DNA of 64,000 bases from CADEGL01 sp050180485. Lineage in GTDB: Bacteria; Pseudomonadota; Alphaproteobacteria; CADEGL01. A program made the translations under genes and the position numbers. The DNA lies in the NCBI GenBank assembly GCA_050180485.1, contig JBFXED010000012.1:1-64000 (forward strand), in the 5' to 3' direction. Shown piece after piece: positions 28,320 through 36,857 of the stretch. Below the pieces are notes generated by a model, which saw only the letters and a program-made list of their open reading frames with translations, had not been told where the DNA came from and searched no databases. How positions within the stretch are numbered: position 1 is the stretch's first letter; each line of letters begins with the position of its first letter.

Positions 28320-28915
28320 GGGACGTGGCCGATACAAGTCGCGCGCTTCTGGCGCGCATCCGAAAGCTAGAAGCCGAGAACAAGCGGCTGCTTGCCCAAG
28401 CTGCGCTCGATCCGCTGACCGGCCTTCACTCCCGGCGTTTCATGAAGGACGTGGCCGGCCGTATGCTGGCGCTCCATGACCGCGATCCGGAGCATCCGGT
28501 CGCGCTGATCGTCTGCGACGTGGATCGGTTCAAGGCGCTGAACGACGCGTACGGCCATCCGGCCGGCGACGCGGCGCTGAAGAGGCTCGGTGCGCTCATC
28601 CGTCGTGGGGTACGGCGCTCAGACTTGGCCGTGCGGCTGGGCGGCGAGGAGTTCGCGATCTTCGTTTCGGGCTCGTCCGCGCCGGGCTGCACGGCGCTGG
28701 CCGAACGGCTGCGCCAAGCCGCGTCGCGGTTGCGTCTGCCGGGCCGTGCGCGCGGCCATGCGATCACGCTCAGCTTCGGCATCGCCTTTCACCGACCCAA
28801 GGAAAGCCTGGAGCGGCTGATGGCCCGGGCCGACCGGCTGCTCTACCGCGCCAAGCGAGATGGGCGTGACCGAATCGAGGCGGAAGCGATTGCTCATGGC
28901 GTCCGGCGGCGCTAG
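28316..28915 (+). CDS. GGDEF diguanylate cyclase
   Basis: About 199 residues; starts are TTG 28316 (overlapping the upstream TGA) or GTG 28325. A short N-terminal helix with coiled-coil look (LLARIRKLEAENKRLLAQ) leads into one GGDEF domain (about 30-190). The active-site loop LGGEEF is intact, with DVDRFKALND as the metal site. The allosteric I-site RxxD is also present (RRSD, just before the loop), so product inhibition is expected. No own sensor domain: input should come through the coupled cNMP-FHA protein. Confidence 0.9.
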   Translation: MRDVADTSRALLARIRKLEAENKRLLAQAALDPLTGLHSRRFMKDVAGRMLALHDRDPEHPVALIVCDVDRFKALNDAYGHPAGDAALKRLGALIRRGVRRSDLAVRLGGEEFAIFVSGSSAPGCTALAERLRQAASRLRLPGRARGHAITLSFGIAFHRPKESLERLMARADRLLYRAKRDGRDRIEAEAIAHGVRRR

Positions 28916-28956
28916 CGTGCGCCCCTAATCCATCGAGACCTAAGGGAGCAGGGGAA

Positions 28957-29397
28957 ATGGCCATCAAGCGCATCGATGTCGGCTCGCGCATGAGCGAAGC
29001 GGTCGTGCACAACGGGACGGTCTATCTGTCCGGCAGCGCCGCCGACAGCATGGACGCCAACATCACGGTGCAGACCCAGGAGACGCTGGCCTATATCGAC
29101 CAGATGCTGGCCAAGGCGGGTTCTGACAAGTCTCAGCTCCTGTCCGCCGTGATCTGGATCAAGAGCTTCAAGGATTTCGCCGCCATGAACGCGGTGTGGG
29201 ACACGTGGATCGACAAGAAGAACCCGCCGGTGCGTGCCTGCGTCCACTCGGCTGAGTTGTTTGACGACCGCTGCCTGGTCGAGATCAAGGTGATCGCGGC
29301 CGTGAAGGAACGTGCTGCGCCCCGCAAGGCGACCCGCCGTGCCGCGACGGCTCGCCGCGCGCCCGCGAAGAAGGGCAAGAGGTCGAAGCGACGCTAG
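28957..29397 (+). CDS. RidA (YjgF/UK114) family protein with basic tail
   Basis: 146 residues from ATG 28957, GGGAGCAGGGG upstream. The RidA core occupies about 1-115, with the carboxylate-binding arginine in PPVRACVHSAEL and the conserved VIWIKSFKDF strand. RidA proteins hydrolyse reactive enamine/imine intermediates released by PLP enzymes, which fits the PLP enzyme two genes upstream. The last 30 residues are a Lys/Arg/Ala tail unlike normal RidA ends and similar in style to the tail of the ureohydrolase. Confidence 0.9.
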   Translation: MAIKRIDVGSRMSEAVVHNGTVYLSGSAADSMDANITVQTQETLAYIDQMLAKAGSDKSQLLSAVIWIKSFKDFAAMNAVWDTWIDKKNPPVRACVHSAELFDDRCLVEIKVIAAVKERAAPRKATRRAATARRAPAKKGKRSKRR

Positions 29398-29433
29398 ACC
29401 GCATAGCTTCGTGACGGCGAGGGGCGGCGTCGC

Positions 29434-30612
29434 ATGAAGGGATCCTTCTCGGTGCAGGCGTTGGCGGCGGGACTTCTCGCCGCCTTCGTCGGCTTCGCCA
29501 GCTCCTTCGCCGTCATCATCCAGGGCCTCACCACCGTCGGCGCTAGCCAGGCCGAAGCCGCGTCAGGGCTCATGGCGCTGTCGATCTCCATGGGCGTCTG
29601 CGCCGTTTGGCTGAGCCTGCGCATGCGCCTGCCCATCAGCGTGGCCTGGTCCACGCCCGGTGCGGCGCTGCTGGCGACCTCGGGCGCGCTCGAAGGCGGT
29701 TTCGCGGCCGCGGTGGGCGCGTTTCTCGTGACCGGTTTGCTGATCGTCCTGGCCGGAATGTGGAAGCCGCTCGGCCGCTGGGTGGCGGCCATTCCCGCGC
29801 CCCTTGCGAACGCCATGCTGGCGGGCGTGCTGTTCGGCCTATGCGTGGCGCCGGTGCGCGCGGTCGCCCAGATGCCGCTGCTTGGTCTCGCCATCGTCGT
29901 CACCTGGGCCGTGGTCGGCCGAATCAACCGGCTTTATGCCGTGCCGGCGTCGGTGCTGGTCGCCGCCGTTCTGATCGTCACGACCACCGATATCTCCGCC
30001 TCCGCCATGGGCTCGTTGTGGCCGCATCCGGTCCTGGTCGCGCCGTCCTTCTCATTCGCGGCCGTCATCGGCATCGCCTTGCCGCTCTTCATCGTCACCA
30101 TGGCGTCGCAGAACATTCCCGGCATCGCCGTGCTGAACGTAAACGGCTACCGGCCGGACCCGAGTCCTCTGTTCTGCACGACAGGCGTCTTCAGCCTTCT
30201 ATCCGCGCCCTTCGGTGGCCATGCGGTGAACCTGGCCGCCATCACCGCCGCGCTGTGCGCGGGCGAGGATGCCCATCCCGACCCAAAACGGCGCTACTGG
30301 GCCGCTATCGTCGCGGGGCTTCTCTACATCGTCTTCGGCTTGTTGGCGGGTGCCGCCACGGCCTTCATCAGCGCTTCGCCGCCGATCCTGATCGAAGCGG
30401 TGGCGGGCCTCGCGCTGTTGGGCGCGTTCGGCTCTGCCCTGATGGGCGCGGTTTCGGCGGCGGAGGGCAGGGAGGCCGCCGTCGTCACCTTCGTGGTGAC
30501 GGCCTCCGGCCTGTCTTTCCTCGGTATCAGCGGCGCCTTTTGGGGCTTGATCGCGGGCGGCGTGATGCTGGCGCTCCAGCGCTGGCGCAAGGCCCCCAAG
30601 CCCACCGTTTAG
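29434..30612 (+). CDS. BenE-family benzoate/H+ symporter-like permease
   Basis: 392 residues with about 12 membrane segments. Family signs are FVGFASSFAVIIQGL at the N-terminus, PISVAWSTPGAALLA (the central unwound segment), MASQNIPGIAVLNVNGYRP and SLLSAPFGGHAVNLAAITAA. BenE proteins take up benzoate and probably other small carboxylates by proton symport. No benzoate catabolic genes are near; the transported compound is unknown. The stop overlaps the convergent amidohydrolase stop by four bases. Confidence 0.9.
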   Translation: MKGSFSVQALAAGLLAAFVGFASSFAVIIQGLTTVGASQAEAASGLMALSISMGVCAVWLSLRMRLPISVAWSTPGAALLATSGALEGGFAAAVGAFLVTGLLIVLAGMWKPLGRWVAAIPAPLANAMLAGVLFGLCVAPVRAVAQMPLLGLAIVVTWAVVGRINRLYAVPASVLVAAVLIVTTTDISASAMGSLWPHPVLVAPSFSFAAVIGIALPLFIVTMASQNIPGIAVLNVNGYRPDPSPLFCTTGVFSLLSAPFGGHAVNLAAITAALCAGEDAHPDPKRRYWAAIVAGLLYIVFGLLAGAATAFISASPPILIEAVAGLALLGAFGSALMGAVSAAEGREAAVVTFVVTASGLSFLGISGAFWGLIAGGVMLALQRWRKAPKPTV

Positions 30613-32246
30613 TCCGGCCTGTCGCCCGGCTGATCCGGGATCCACCAATCCTCGCCGCGTGCCGTGTTCACGTATTCCGGCCAGCGGAAATAGGACGGTG
30701 GCTTGGTGTTCTTGGGCAGGAGCGGCGCGAGCCATTTCTTGCCGCCGATGCCGCCGCCGGTGCGCTGGCGGAACTCGGCCTTCGCATTCGCGAGGGTCTT
30801 TGGCTTCGCCAGCAGCTCGACCAGACTGGCGCCGATCGTACGTGCGGCGCTGCGGATCATGGGATCGATACAGGCCGGTACGCCGCCCAGCGCGTGGAAG
30901 GTCCATTCCGGATACATCTGGCCGGGATGGGCGGGGCGCATCACGGGACGCGCGATATACAGCCGCGCGGTCGGGCAATGCCAGGTGTATTCGACATAGT
31001 CGTCCACGCCGAAATGGGTCTGCCATTCCGGCGTCAGCTTGCGCACGCGCACTTCGGATTCGCGCGGCGGACACAGCTCGGTCAGTTCGGCCAGGAACGG
31101 ATCGCGCATGGGTTTGATGCCCAAATTCTTTTGAATCGCGCGGCCGAATGCGCGCGCCTCCTCGTTCACCGCGGGCGGTCCGGCCAGGACCAGATTGTCG
31201 TAGACCAGTTCAGCCATCGCATGGTTGGGCAGGGCGGGGCGCGTTTTGGCGACCCAGGTGCCTGTCACCTTGCAGTGGGTCAATTTGGCGATCTCGCGCG
31301 CGTTGCGCTCGATCACGCTCCAGATGCGCTCCTGCATGTCGAGCGACGGCGCGCGCGCTGCGAATTGAATCTGGCCCACATGGGCAGGGAGGTTGTCGGC
31401 GGTGGCCTGACCAGCGACCAGGATGGCTTCGTTCAGGCACCAGTTGCCGGTGAAGGGCGCCATCGATTCGCGGAAATACTTGGTCGCCGTGTGCATCAGG
31501 CACACCGCGTCCACGGCACCCGGCGCGCGCGCCATGAACGTGGCGTGGGTGTGGGTGGGGCTAGCGACCGCGCCCACGCTGTTCCAGGTGTGCGCCTCGG
31601 TGCATTCGAAGGTGTAGACGCGACTCCAATACGAGCCGCCATGCGTGTCCCACACCACCGTATTGTTCAGCTCGGCGATGTAGGTCGGATGAAAGCTGAC
31701 CGCCGCGTCCAGATCGTCGTAATAGCCGCGCAGCGCGTGGATATCCTTGGAGCCGCAGACTTTCTCGGCCGGTTCGCCGAACAGCTTGAGCGTGCCCTTC
31801 AGGTTATGGCGGACCATGGCTTCCTTGGCGGCGAGGATGCCGCCGAGCGCGCCGATGCCCAGCGCCGAATGCGGGTCGGTGTGGCCGGGCGCATAGCGGC
31901 TCGCGCCGTCGCGCGGCGCCTCATAGGGCGCGGCTTTCTGCGAACAGCCCGGAATGGCGTCGTATTCGGCATAGCTGGCCAAGGTCGGGCCGCGCCCGTT
32001 GCGGAACGTCGCGACGAAGGCCGTGGGCATGCCCGCGCTGGCCTCCTCGACCTCGAACCCTTCGCGGCGCAGCAGGTCGACATAGAAGGCGGCCGAGCGG
32101 TATTCGCGCCACGCCGATTCGGCGTAGTGCCAGATAGTCTGGTTCCACGCCGACAGGCGCGGCAGGTTTTCGTCGACCCAGGCGAAGGCGGCGCGCTTCG
32201 CTGGCGTCAGTCCTGGCACTTTTTTGGTGCGGCGCTTGGTCGGCAT
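30609..32246 (-). CDS. M20-family amidohydrolase (AbgB-like), atypical metal motifs
   Basis: 545 residues from ATG 32246, GGGGGAGG well placed upstream. M20D-like catalytic domain interrupted by a dimerisation domain (about 245-375). Normal M20D proteins show YDALPG...GHACGHN; here the first part is YAEYDAIPG and the metal motif reads GHTDPHSALG, so the Cys/His ligand pair is Asp/His-like. The catalytic pair PAEE reads EPAEK. His in SFHPT is present. It should hydrolyse an N-acyl or amide bond, but as a divergent subgroup. The N-terminus is basic (PTKRRTKK). Divergent from the VOC gene at 32354. Confidence 0.82.
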   Translation of the reverse strand: MPTKRRTKKVPGLTPAKRAAFAWVDENLPRLSAWNQTIWHYAESAWREYRSAAFYVDLLRREGFEVEEASAGMPTAFVATFRNGRGPTLASYAEYDAIPGCSQKAAPYEAPRDGASRYAPGHTDPHSALGIGALGGILAAKEAMVRHNLKGTLKLFGEPAEKVCGSKDIHALRGYYDDLDAAVSFHPTYIAELNNTVVWDTHGGSYWSRVYTFECTEAHTWNSVGAVASPTHTHATFMARAPGAVDAVCLMHTATKYFRESMAPFTGNWCLNEAILVAGQATADNLPAHVGQIQFAARAPSLDMQERIWSVIERNAREIAKLTHCKVTGTWVAKTRPALPNHAMAELVYDNLVLAGPPAVNEEARAFGRAIQKNLGIKPMRDPFLAELTELCPPRESEVRVRKLTPEWQTHFGVDDYVEYTWHCPTARLYIARPVMRPAHPGQMYPEWTFHALGGVPACIDPMIRSAARTIGASLVELLAKPKTLANAKAEFRQRTGGGIGGKKWLAPLLPKNTKPPSYFRWPEYVNTARGEDWWIPDQPGDRPD

Positions 32247-32353
32247 TCGGTGTCCTCCCCCAAGGGCGGCTCTTTGCGCGGCCGCGTGACCCGATTGTAT
32301 GATCGAAACAGCCCGCGTTGCCATTGGCGCAGCGGGTGCCAAGGAGGCGCCAC

Positions 32354-32731
32354 ATGCCTGTGATGGGATTGAGCCACTATGCGATCCGCCTGTCGGCGGA
32401 GTCGGTCGAGGAGACGGCGGCGTTCTACGCGGATGTGCTGGAGCTGAAGCGCGGCTATCGACCGCCGTTCAAATTTCCGGGCGCGTGGATGTATGCCGGC
32501 GATTCGGCGATCGTGCACCTGATCGGCGGGCCGGATGCGGACGACCCGCCGGATACCGGCCGTTTCGACCACATCGCTTTCGACGCCAAAGGCATCGTCG
32601 CGATGCGGGCGCATCTGAAGTCCAAGGGCGTCGATTTCGAGGAACGCCAAGTGCCCGACTCGGACCTGCGTCAAATTTTTGTGCGCGATCCGAACGGCAT
32701 CCGCATCGAGTTGAACTATCGCGGGGAATAG
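32354..32731 (+). CDS. VOC (glyoxalase fold) protein
   Basis: 125 residues from ATG 32354 with a strong AAGGAGG eight bases upstream. One VOC module: LSHYAIRLS, YADVLELKRGYR, then FDHIAFDA and QIFVRDPNGIRIELNY with the last Glu. The two histidines and Glu are consistent with a metal site. Four genes in the window use this or similar small-fold enzymes; this one directly precedes a DoeA-like M24 protein by 26 bases and probably shares its transcript. Confidence 0.87.
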   Translation: MPVMGLSHYAIRLSAESVEETAAFYADVLELKRGYRPPFKFPGAWMYAGDSAIVHLIGGPDADDPPDTGRFDHIAFDAKGIVAMRAHLKSKGVDFEERQVPDSDLRQIFVRDPNGIRIELNYRGE

Positions 32732-32757
32732 GCACGGTTTTAGCAAGGGAGGGGACC

Positions 32758-33960
32758 ATGGACGACAAAGCCTACGTGCGCGCGCTGAAAAGCGAGCCGA
32801 TTCCCTCCGAACTCTCCTTCCCGAAGGCGGAATATGACGCGCGCCTGAAACGGCTTCATGCCGAGATGGACGCGCGCGGGCTTGATGCGCTGCTGCTCAG
32901 CGATCCAGGCAACATGTTCTATGTCTCCGGCTACTACACGTTCGAGACATCACTGCACGGGTGCGTGTTGCTGCCGCGCAAGGGCGAGGCCGCGATCCAG
33001 GTGGCATCGCTCGAGGTCGGCGTCGCGGTCCTGAAGACCTGGATCGACGAGGTGATCGGGTACGACTGGTCGAAATCCGGTGACATCGTCGATCAGCTCA
33101 AGCGGCTTTTGCGCGACCGGGGGTTGGCCGGCAAGCGAATCGGCATTGAGGCGCTGACGACCGGATTCCGGATCCAGCATCTGCGCGACCTGGAAGCGGC
33201 GCTGGAGGGCACGTCGTTCGTGGACGCCAGCGACATTCTCTACAAATCGCGCGTGGTGAAGTCCGCGGCCGAGCTGGAGTGCCATCGTAAAGCGGCAGCC
33301 ATCACCTGGGCCGGTATCCAGGCCGGCTTGGCGGCGATCGCGCCGCACAAGACCGACGGCGAAGTTGCCGGCGTGGCCTACGAGGCCATGGCGCGGGCGG
33401 GCAGCGAGTTCATGAGCATCCAGCCCATCGTCAGCTCCGGCCATCGGCACGGCTGGGCGCACACCCATTTTCTGCGCGTGCCGCTGAAGGTGGGCGATAC
33501 GGTGTTCCTGGAGTTCGGCGGCGTCTACAAGCGCTATTGCTCGCCCATGATGCGCACGGCGTTTATCGGCAAGCCCGGCGAGCAGGTGCTGCGCGTGAAT
33601 GAGGCGTTGAAGGATTGCGTCTCGCGCATCATCGCCGCGGCCAAGCCGGGCCGGACCTGCCACGACGTCGCGGTCGAGGCGCGCAAGGGGTTGGCGCCCG
33701 TCGCGAACGAGGCGTTTCATTCCGGTGTCTATGGCTACACCGTCGGCGCGCAGTTCCCACCATCCTGGGTCGAGGGGTCGGCCTTCTTCGCCGAGGGCGA
33801 CGAAACCGTGCTGGCGCCCGGCATGGTCTTCCACACGCCGACCTGCTTCCGCGTGCCGAACCGATTCGGCATCGGCCTGAGCGAGACGCTGCTGATCACG
33901 GACAAAGGTTGTGAGCCGATGACGCAGAAGACGCGCGACCTGCACGTCGTTCCGGCCTAA
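32758..33960 (+). CDS. M24-family protein resembling ectoine hydrolase DoeA/EutD, without classic metal ligands
   Basis: 400 residues from ATG 32758, GGGAGGGG upstream. Creatinase N-domain (about 20-155, LSDPGNMFYVSGY) and pita-bread domain (about 170-395). The usual metal ligands are lost: the DxG...D segment reads EFGGVYKRYCSPMMRT and the HGxG segment reads YTVGAQFPPSW. The same kinds of substitutions, plus the PPSW and SETLLIT elements, occur as I recall in ectoine hydrolases, which open the ectoine ring without the classical M24 dimetal site. So a cyclic amidine or amide hydrolase is plausible. A DoeB-like deacylase is at 20454-21473 but not adjacent. Confidence 0.8.
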   Translation: MDDKAYVRALKSEPIPSELSFPKAEYDARLKRLHAEMDARGLDALLLSDPGNMFYVSGYYTFETSLHGCVLLPRKGEAAIQVASLEVGVAVLKTWIDEVIGYDWSKSGDIVDQLKRLLRDRGLAGKRIGIEALTTGFRIQHLRDLEAALEGTSFVDASDILYKSRVVKSAAELECHRKAAAITWAGIQAGLAAIAPHKTDGEVAGVAYEAMARAGSEFMSIQPIVSSGHRHGWAHTHFLRVPLKVGDTVFLEFGGVYKRYCSPMMRTAFIGKPGEQVLRVNEALKDCVSRIIAAAKPGRTCHDVAVEARKGLAPVANEAFHSGVYGYTVGAQFPPSWVEGSAFFAEGDETVLAPGMVFHTPTCFRVPNRFGIGLSETLLITDKGCEPMTQKTRDLHVVPA

Positions 33961-34871
33961 GGGCTGGTAGTCCGTACGCGGGCTTGCCGATGATGCAGCA
34001 CCTGATTGGCGATGATCGCAGCGACCACCAGAAGCGCACCGGATAGCTGAAGCGGCGAGAGCATCTCGCCGAGAAGAAGCGCCGCGAACAGGATCGACCA
34101 AACCGGCGATCCGTTGTCGATCATGCTCGTGCGCAGCGGCCCGATCAGTCCGATCGCCATGAACAGGAAGGTGATGGCGAGCGCAAGGAAGATCGCCGCG
34201 CCCGCGACCGTGGCCCATCCGAGGAAATCGGACGGCCATGACGGCTCGCCGCCCGCCAGCGCCATCAGGATCAGCACGCCGAGGACGCCCAACATGATGT
34301 GAAGTGTGACGGTCCGGCTGTCGCGGCCGTGGATGAAGCGCTCGCTCAGGAACATCACGCTGGCCATCGACAAAGCCGAGACCAGGGCCAGCGCCACACC
34401 GCGCCAATCAAGAGAGCCCTCGGGCACCTGGAGCGAGATGATCAAGCCGATAAAGGCCAAGACCATCAATGCGAGCGACGGAAGGGTGAGGCGTTCGCGT
34501 CCCATGGCTGCCGCGATGGCGGCGATCATCAGGGGATAGGTGTAGTAGGTGAGGACGACTAGGCCGACCGGAATGAAGGCGATGGCGACCAGGAGCCCGA
34601 CCATCTGTACCGCCCACACGAGGCCCAGGAGAAGGCATAGGGTGCGTTCGCGGCGCGGCAGCGATGCGGGGCGTCCGGTCGCCTTGAGAAAGACGAAAAG
34701 ACACAGTGAGATGAAGATTGTTCGCACCAGGTTCACGGCCAACGGGTTGGCGCCCGAATCATAGGATAGGCGTGCGAGAGAGAGGTTCAGGCTGAAGGTG
34801 ACCGATGAGGCCAGCGCCAAGGCGCTGCCGAGCCAGAAGCGGGTGCGGGCGGGCATGGCATGGGCGGTCAT
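33957..34871 (-). CDS. EamA/DMT-superfamily transporter (fourth in window)
   Basis: 304 residues from ATG 34871 (alternative ATG 34856). Ten predicted helices in two EamA repeats; motifs FIPVGLVVLTYYTYP and LLGEMLSPLQLSGALLVVAAIIA. Stop overlaps that of the DoeA-like gene by four bases. More distant from the trio at 21505-24192 than those are from each other. Likely small-metabolite exporter in the inner membrane. Confidence 0.92.
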   Translation of the reverse strand: MTAHAMPARTRFWLGSALALASSVTFSLNLSLARLSYDSGANPLAVNLVRTIFISLCLFVFLKATGRPASLPRRERTLCLLLGLVWAVQMVGLLVAIAFIPVGLVVLTYYTYPLMIAAIAAAMGRERLTLPSLALMVLAFIGLIISLQVPEGSLDWRGVALALVSALSMASVMFLSERFIHGRDSRTVTLHIMLGVLGVLILMALAGGEPSWPSDFLGWATVAGAAIFLALAITFLFMAIGLIGPLRTSMIDNGSPVWSILFAALLLGEMLSPLQLSGALLVVAAIIANQVLHHRQARVRTTSP

Positions 34872-35066
34872 CGGCAGGGGGCTCCGAAGGCGGCAAACGC
34901 GCGCGCCATCCTATCAGGAAGCGGGAAGGGAGGCAGTTTCTTCAAGGGTTTACGCGTCCAACCGGGTCTGGACGCTTCCTAGGGCCGATGGCATAGTTCG
35001 GCGCCTTCGCCCGCCGGCTAATGCGATGTCCGGTGCGGTTTTTCCGAAAGGGACAAACCTCTCGCC

Positions 35067-35420
35067 ATGACCATCGGCACGCAGTTGTTCACCTTGCTGA
35101 ACGGCGCCTTCGTCGGCCGCGATGAGTTCGGCAACCGCTACTATCGCAGCCGGCGTCCCCGCGCCGGCCGGCGCGAGCGGCGCTGGGTAATTTATGCCGG
35201 TGAGGCCGAGGCTTCCCGTGTGCCGCCGGAATGGCATGCCTGGTTGCACCATACGATCGCTGAAGCGCCGGTCCATGCGCGACCCAAACGCCCGTGGCAA
35301 AAGCCGCACGAGCCCAACCTGACCGGGACGGCCGAGGCCTATCGCCCGCCTGGGAGTGAGTTGCGCGGCGGCCGCCGTTCGCCTGCCACCGGCGATTACG
35401 AGCCGTGGCAGCCCACGTAA
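35067..35420 (+). CDS. NADH:ubiquinone oxidoreductase accessory subunit NDUFA12
   Basis: 117 residues from ATG 35067. Family signature is plain: LLNGAFVGRDEFGNRYYRS, RRWVIYAG, VPPEWHAWLHH and the C-terminal GDYEPWQP. This supernumerary complex I subunit (B17.2 homologue) is found in alphaproteobacteria and mitochondria and sits on the membrane-side junction of complex I. It is not with the nuo operon here; in alphaproteobacteria it is usually placed next to mlaD and DUF2155 genes, as seen. The stop codon overlaps the next start (TAATG). Confidence 0.95.
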   Translation: MTIGTQLFTLLNGAFVGRDEFGNRYYRSRRPRAGRRERRWVIYAGEAEASRVPPEWHAWLHHTIAEAPVHARPKRPWQKPHEPNLTGTAEAYRPPGSELRGGRRSPATGDYEPWQPT

Positions 35421-35953
35421 TGGCGAACGGCGCGGGAGCGCTCAATGGGCGGAGCCTGCGCGAAATCCTAGCGGGCGCGCTGACTCTTGCGGCATTGGGA
35501 GCTCTGTTCGCTTTTTCCTATACGGTCGATTCGCGCGTCAGCCGTGGCTATACGCTTGAGGCCAGCTTCACCAGCGTCGACGGCATCGCCGAGAACGCGC
35601 CCGTCTGGCTGTCAGGCGTGAAGGTCGGCACGGTCTCCAAGATGCGGCTCGACCCCGAATACATGCAGGCGCTCCTGACCTTCCGCATCGATAAAGGCGT
35701 CAAGCTGCCCGAAGACAGTTCGGTCGCGGTCGTGAGCCAAGGTTTGCTGGGCGGCAAGTACATCATGATCTCGCCCGGCGGTTCACCCGAAATGATGAAG
35801 GACGGCGATTCGTTCCAGTATGTGCAGAACTCGGTCATCATCGAGAACCTGCTGAAGCAGATCGTGCAGATGGCGGAGCGGCGCGCGGCCGAACGGAAGC
35901 AATCCGGCGCCGCGCCGGCTGCGCCGGCCGAACCTGCCCAGCCGAAGCAGTAA
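35420..35953 (+). CDS. MlaD-family lipid-binding protein, first copy
   Basis: 177 residues from ATG 35420 (TAATG overlap with NDUFA12). One N-terminal membrane anchor (about 15-35) and one MCE/MlaD domain (about 42-125: SVDGIAENAPVWLSGVKVGTV, LPEDSSVAVVSQGLLGGKYI). The C-terminal part has a helix and a Pro/Ala tail. MlaD hexamers sit on the inner membrane and shuttle phospholipids between membranes with MlaEFB and MlaC. None of those partners is in this window. The next gene is a second copy. Confidence 0.9.
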   Translation: MANGAGALNGRSLREILAGALTLAALGALFAFSYTVDSRVSRGYTLEASFTSVDGIAENAPVWLSGVKVGTVSKMRLDPEYMQALLTFRIDKGVKLPEDSSVAVVSQGLLGGKYIMISPGGSPEMMKDGDSFQYVQNSVIIENLLKQIVQMAERRAAERKQSGAAPAAPAEPAQPKQ

Positions 35954-35982
35954 CGGTGCGGGCGCGCCGAGGAGTTTGAGCG

Positions 35983-36432
35983 ATGAAGGGTAGAAGCGTC
36001 ATCGAGACGGTGCTGGGGGCGGTGGTCCTGATCGTGGCCCTCGTTTTCCTCGTTTCCGCCTATAAGGGCTCGGACATCCAACCCGTGTCGGGCTATCCGC
36101 TTTCCGCGCGCTTTAACAGCGTCGATGGGCTGGCTGCCGGCAACGACGTTCGCATCGGCGGCGTCAAAATCGGCAGTGTCGAGGATATGGCCATCGATCC
36201 CCAGACCTATGCGGTCGTGGTGAAGATGACGGTGGCGGACAATCTGAAGCTGCCCGAGGACAGTTTCGTTTCGATCACCAGCGACGGGCTGCTTGGCGGC
36301 AAATACGTTCGTATCGAGCCGGGTCAATCCCAGAAACTGCTCGAGCCGAATGGGCAGCTCACCAAGACGCGCGACGTGGTCGTGCTGGAGCAGGTTCTCG
36401 GCCGCGCCATCTTCCTTCTGACCGAACAATAG
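35983..36432 (+). CDS. mlaD: MlaD-family lipid-binding protein, second copy
   Basis: 149 residues from ATG 35983. N-terminal anchor (about 8-27) then one MCE domain (about 35-115: SVDGLAAGNDVRIGGVKIGSV, LPEDSFVSITSDGLLGGKYVRIEPG). Its length, and the ILLTEQ-type end, match classical MlaD. It lies 29 bases after the first copy and 14 before the DUF2155 gene. The two copies share the fold but only modest sequence, so the duplication is old. Confidence 0.92.
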   Translation: MKGRSVIETVLGAVVLIVALVFLVSAYKGSDIQPVSGYPLSARFNSVDGLAAGNDVRIGGVKIGSVEDMAIDPQTYAVVVKMTVADNLKLPEDSFVSITSDGLLGGKYVRIEPGQSQKLLEPNGQLTKTRDVVVLEQVLGRAIFLLTEQ

Positions 36433-36446
36433 GCTTACAGGCGCCC

Positions 36447-36857
36447 GTGTTGGTTTCGCGCCGCATCATTCTGGCCGCGCTCGGCGCCGTCTTCCTTGCG
36501 TCGCCGCTGGCCGCGCAGGACGCCGATTGGCTCGACGGCGCGGGTGCGACGCTGCAAGGGCTGGACAAGGTCAACGCCCGCATCTCCGCGATCGACGCGC
36601 CTCGCGACAAGCCCGTGCGCTTCGGCACGCTCGAAATCGTCGTGCGCGCCTGCAAGAAGCGCCCGCCGGAAGATCCGCCCGAGGCGGCGGCGTTTCTCGA
36701 AATCCGCGACCTGCGAAAGCCCGACGCGCCGGTGACCGTGTTCAGCGGCTGGATGTTCGCGTCCACGCCCGCGCTATCGGCGCTGGAGCACCCGATCTAC
36801 GACGTTTGGGTGTTGGACTGTAAAAACGTCTCCAAATCGGCCGCACCGAAACCGTAG
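36447..36857 (+). CDS. DUF2155 periplasmic protein
   Basis: 136 residues from GTG 36447. Signal peptide ends LAAQ near 24. The core LDKVNARISAIDAPRDKPVRFGTLEIVVRAC...PPEAAAFLEI...VFSGWMFASTPALSALEHPIYDVWVLDC is the DUF2155 signature, an alphaproteobacterial family usually next to aat and mlaD. Two cysteines may pair. Function is not established. The last 61 bases overlap the 3' end of the convergent aat gene. Confidence 0.9.
   Translation: MLVSRRIILAALGAVFLASPLAAQDADWLDGAGATLQGLDKVNARISAIDAPRDKPVRFGTLEIVVRACKKRPPEDPPEAAAFLEIRDLRKPDAPVTVFSGWMFASTPALSALEHPIYDVWVLDCKNVSKSAAPKP

Noticed and set aside
29607..32363. 918-codon open frame on the plus strand
   Set aside because: It spans the BenE gene in another frame and runs antisense through the M20 gene. 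Both real genes have clear motifs and ribosome sites.
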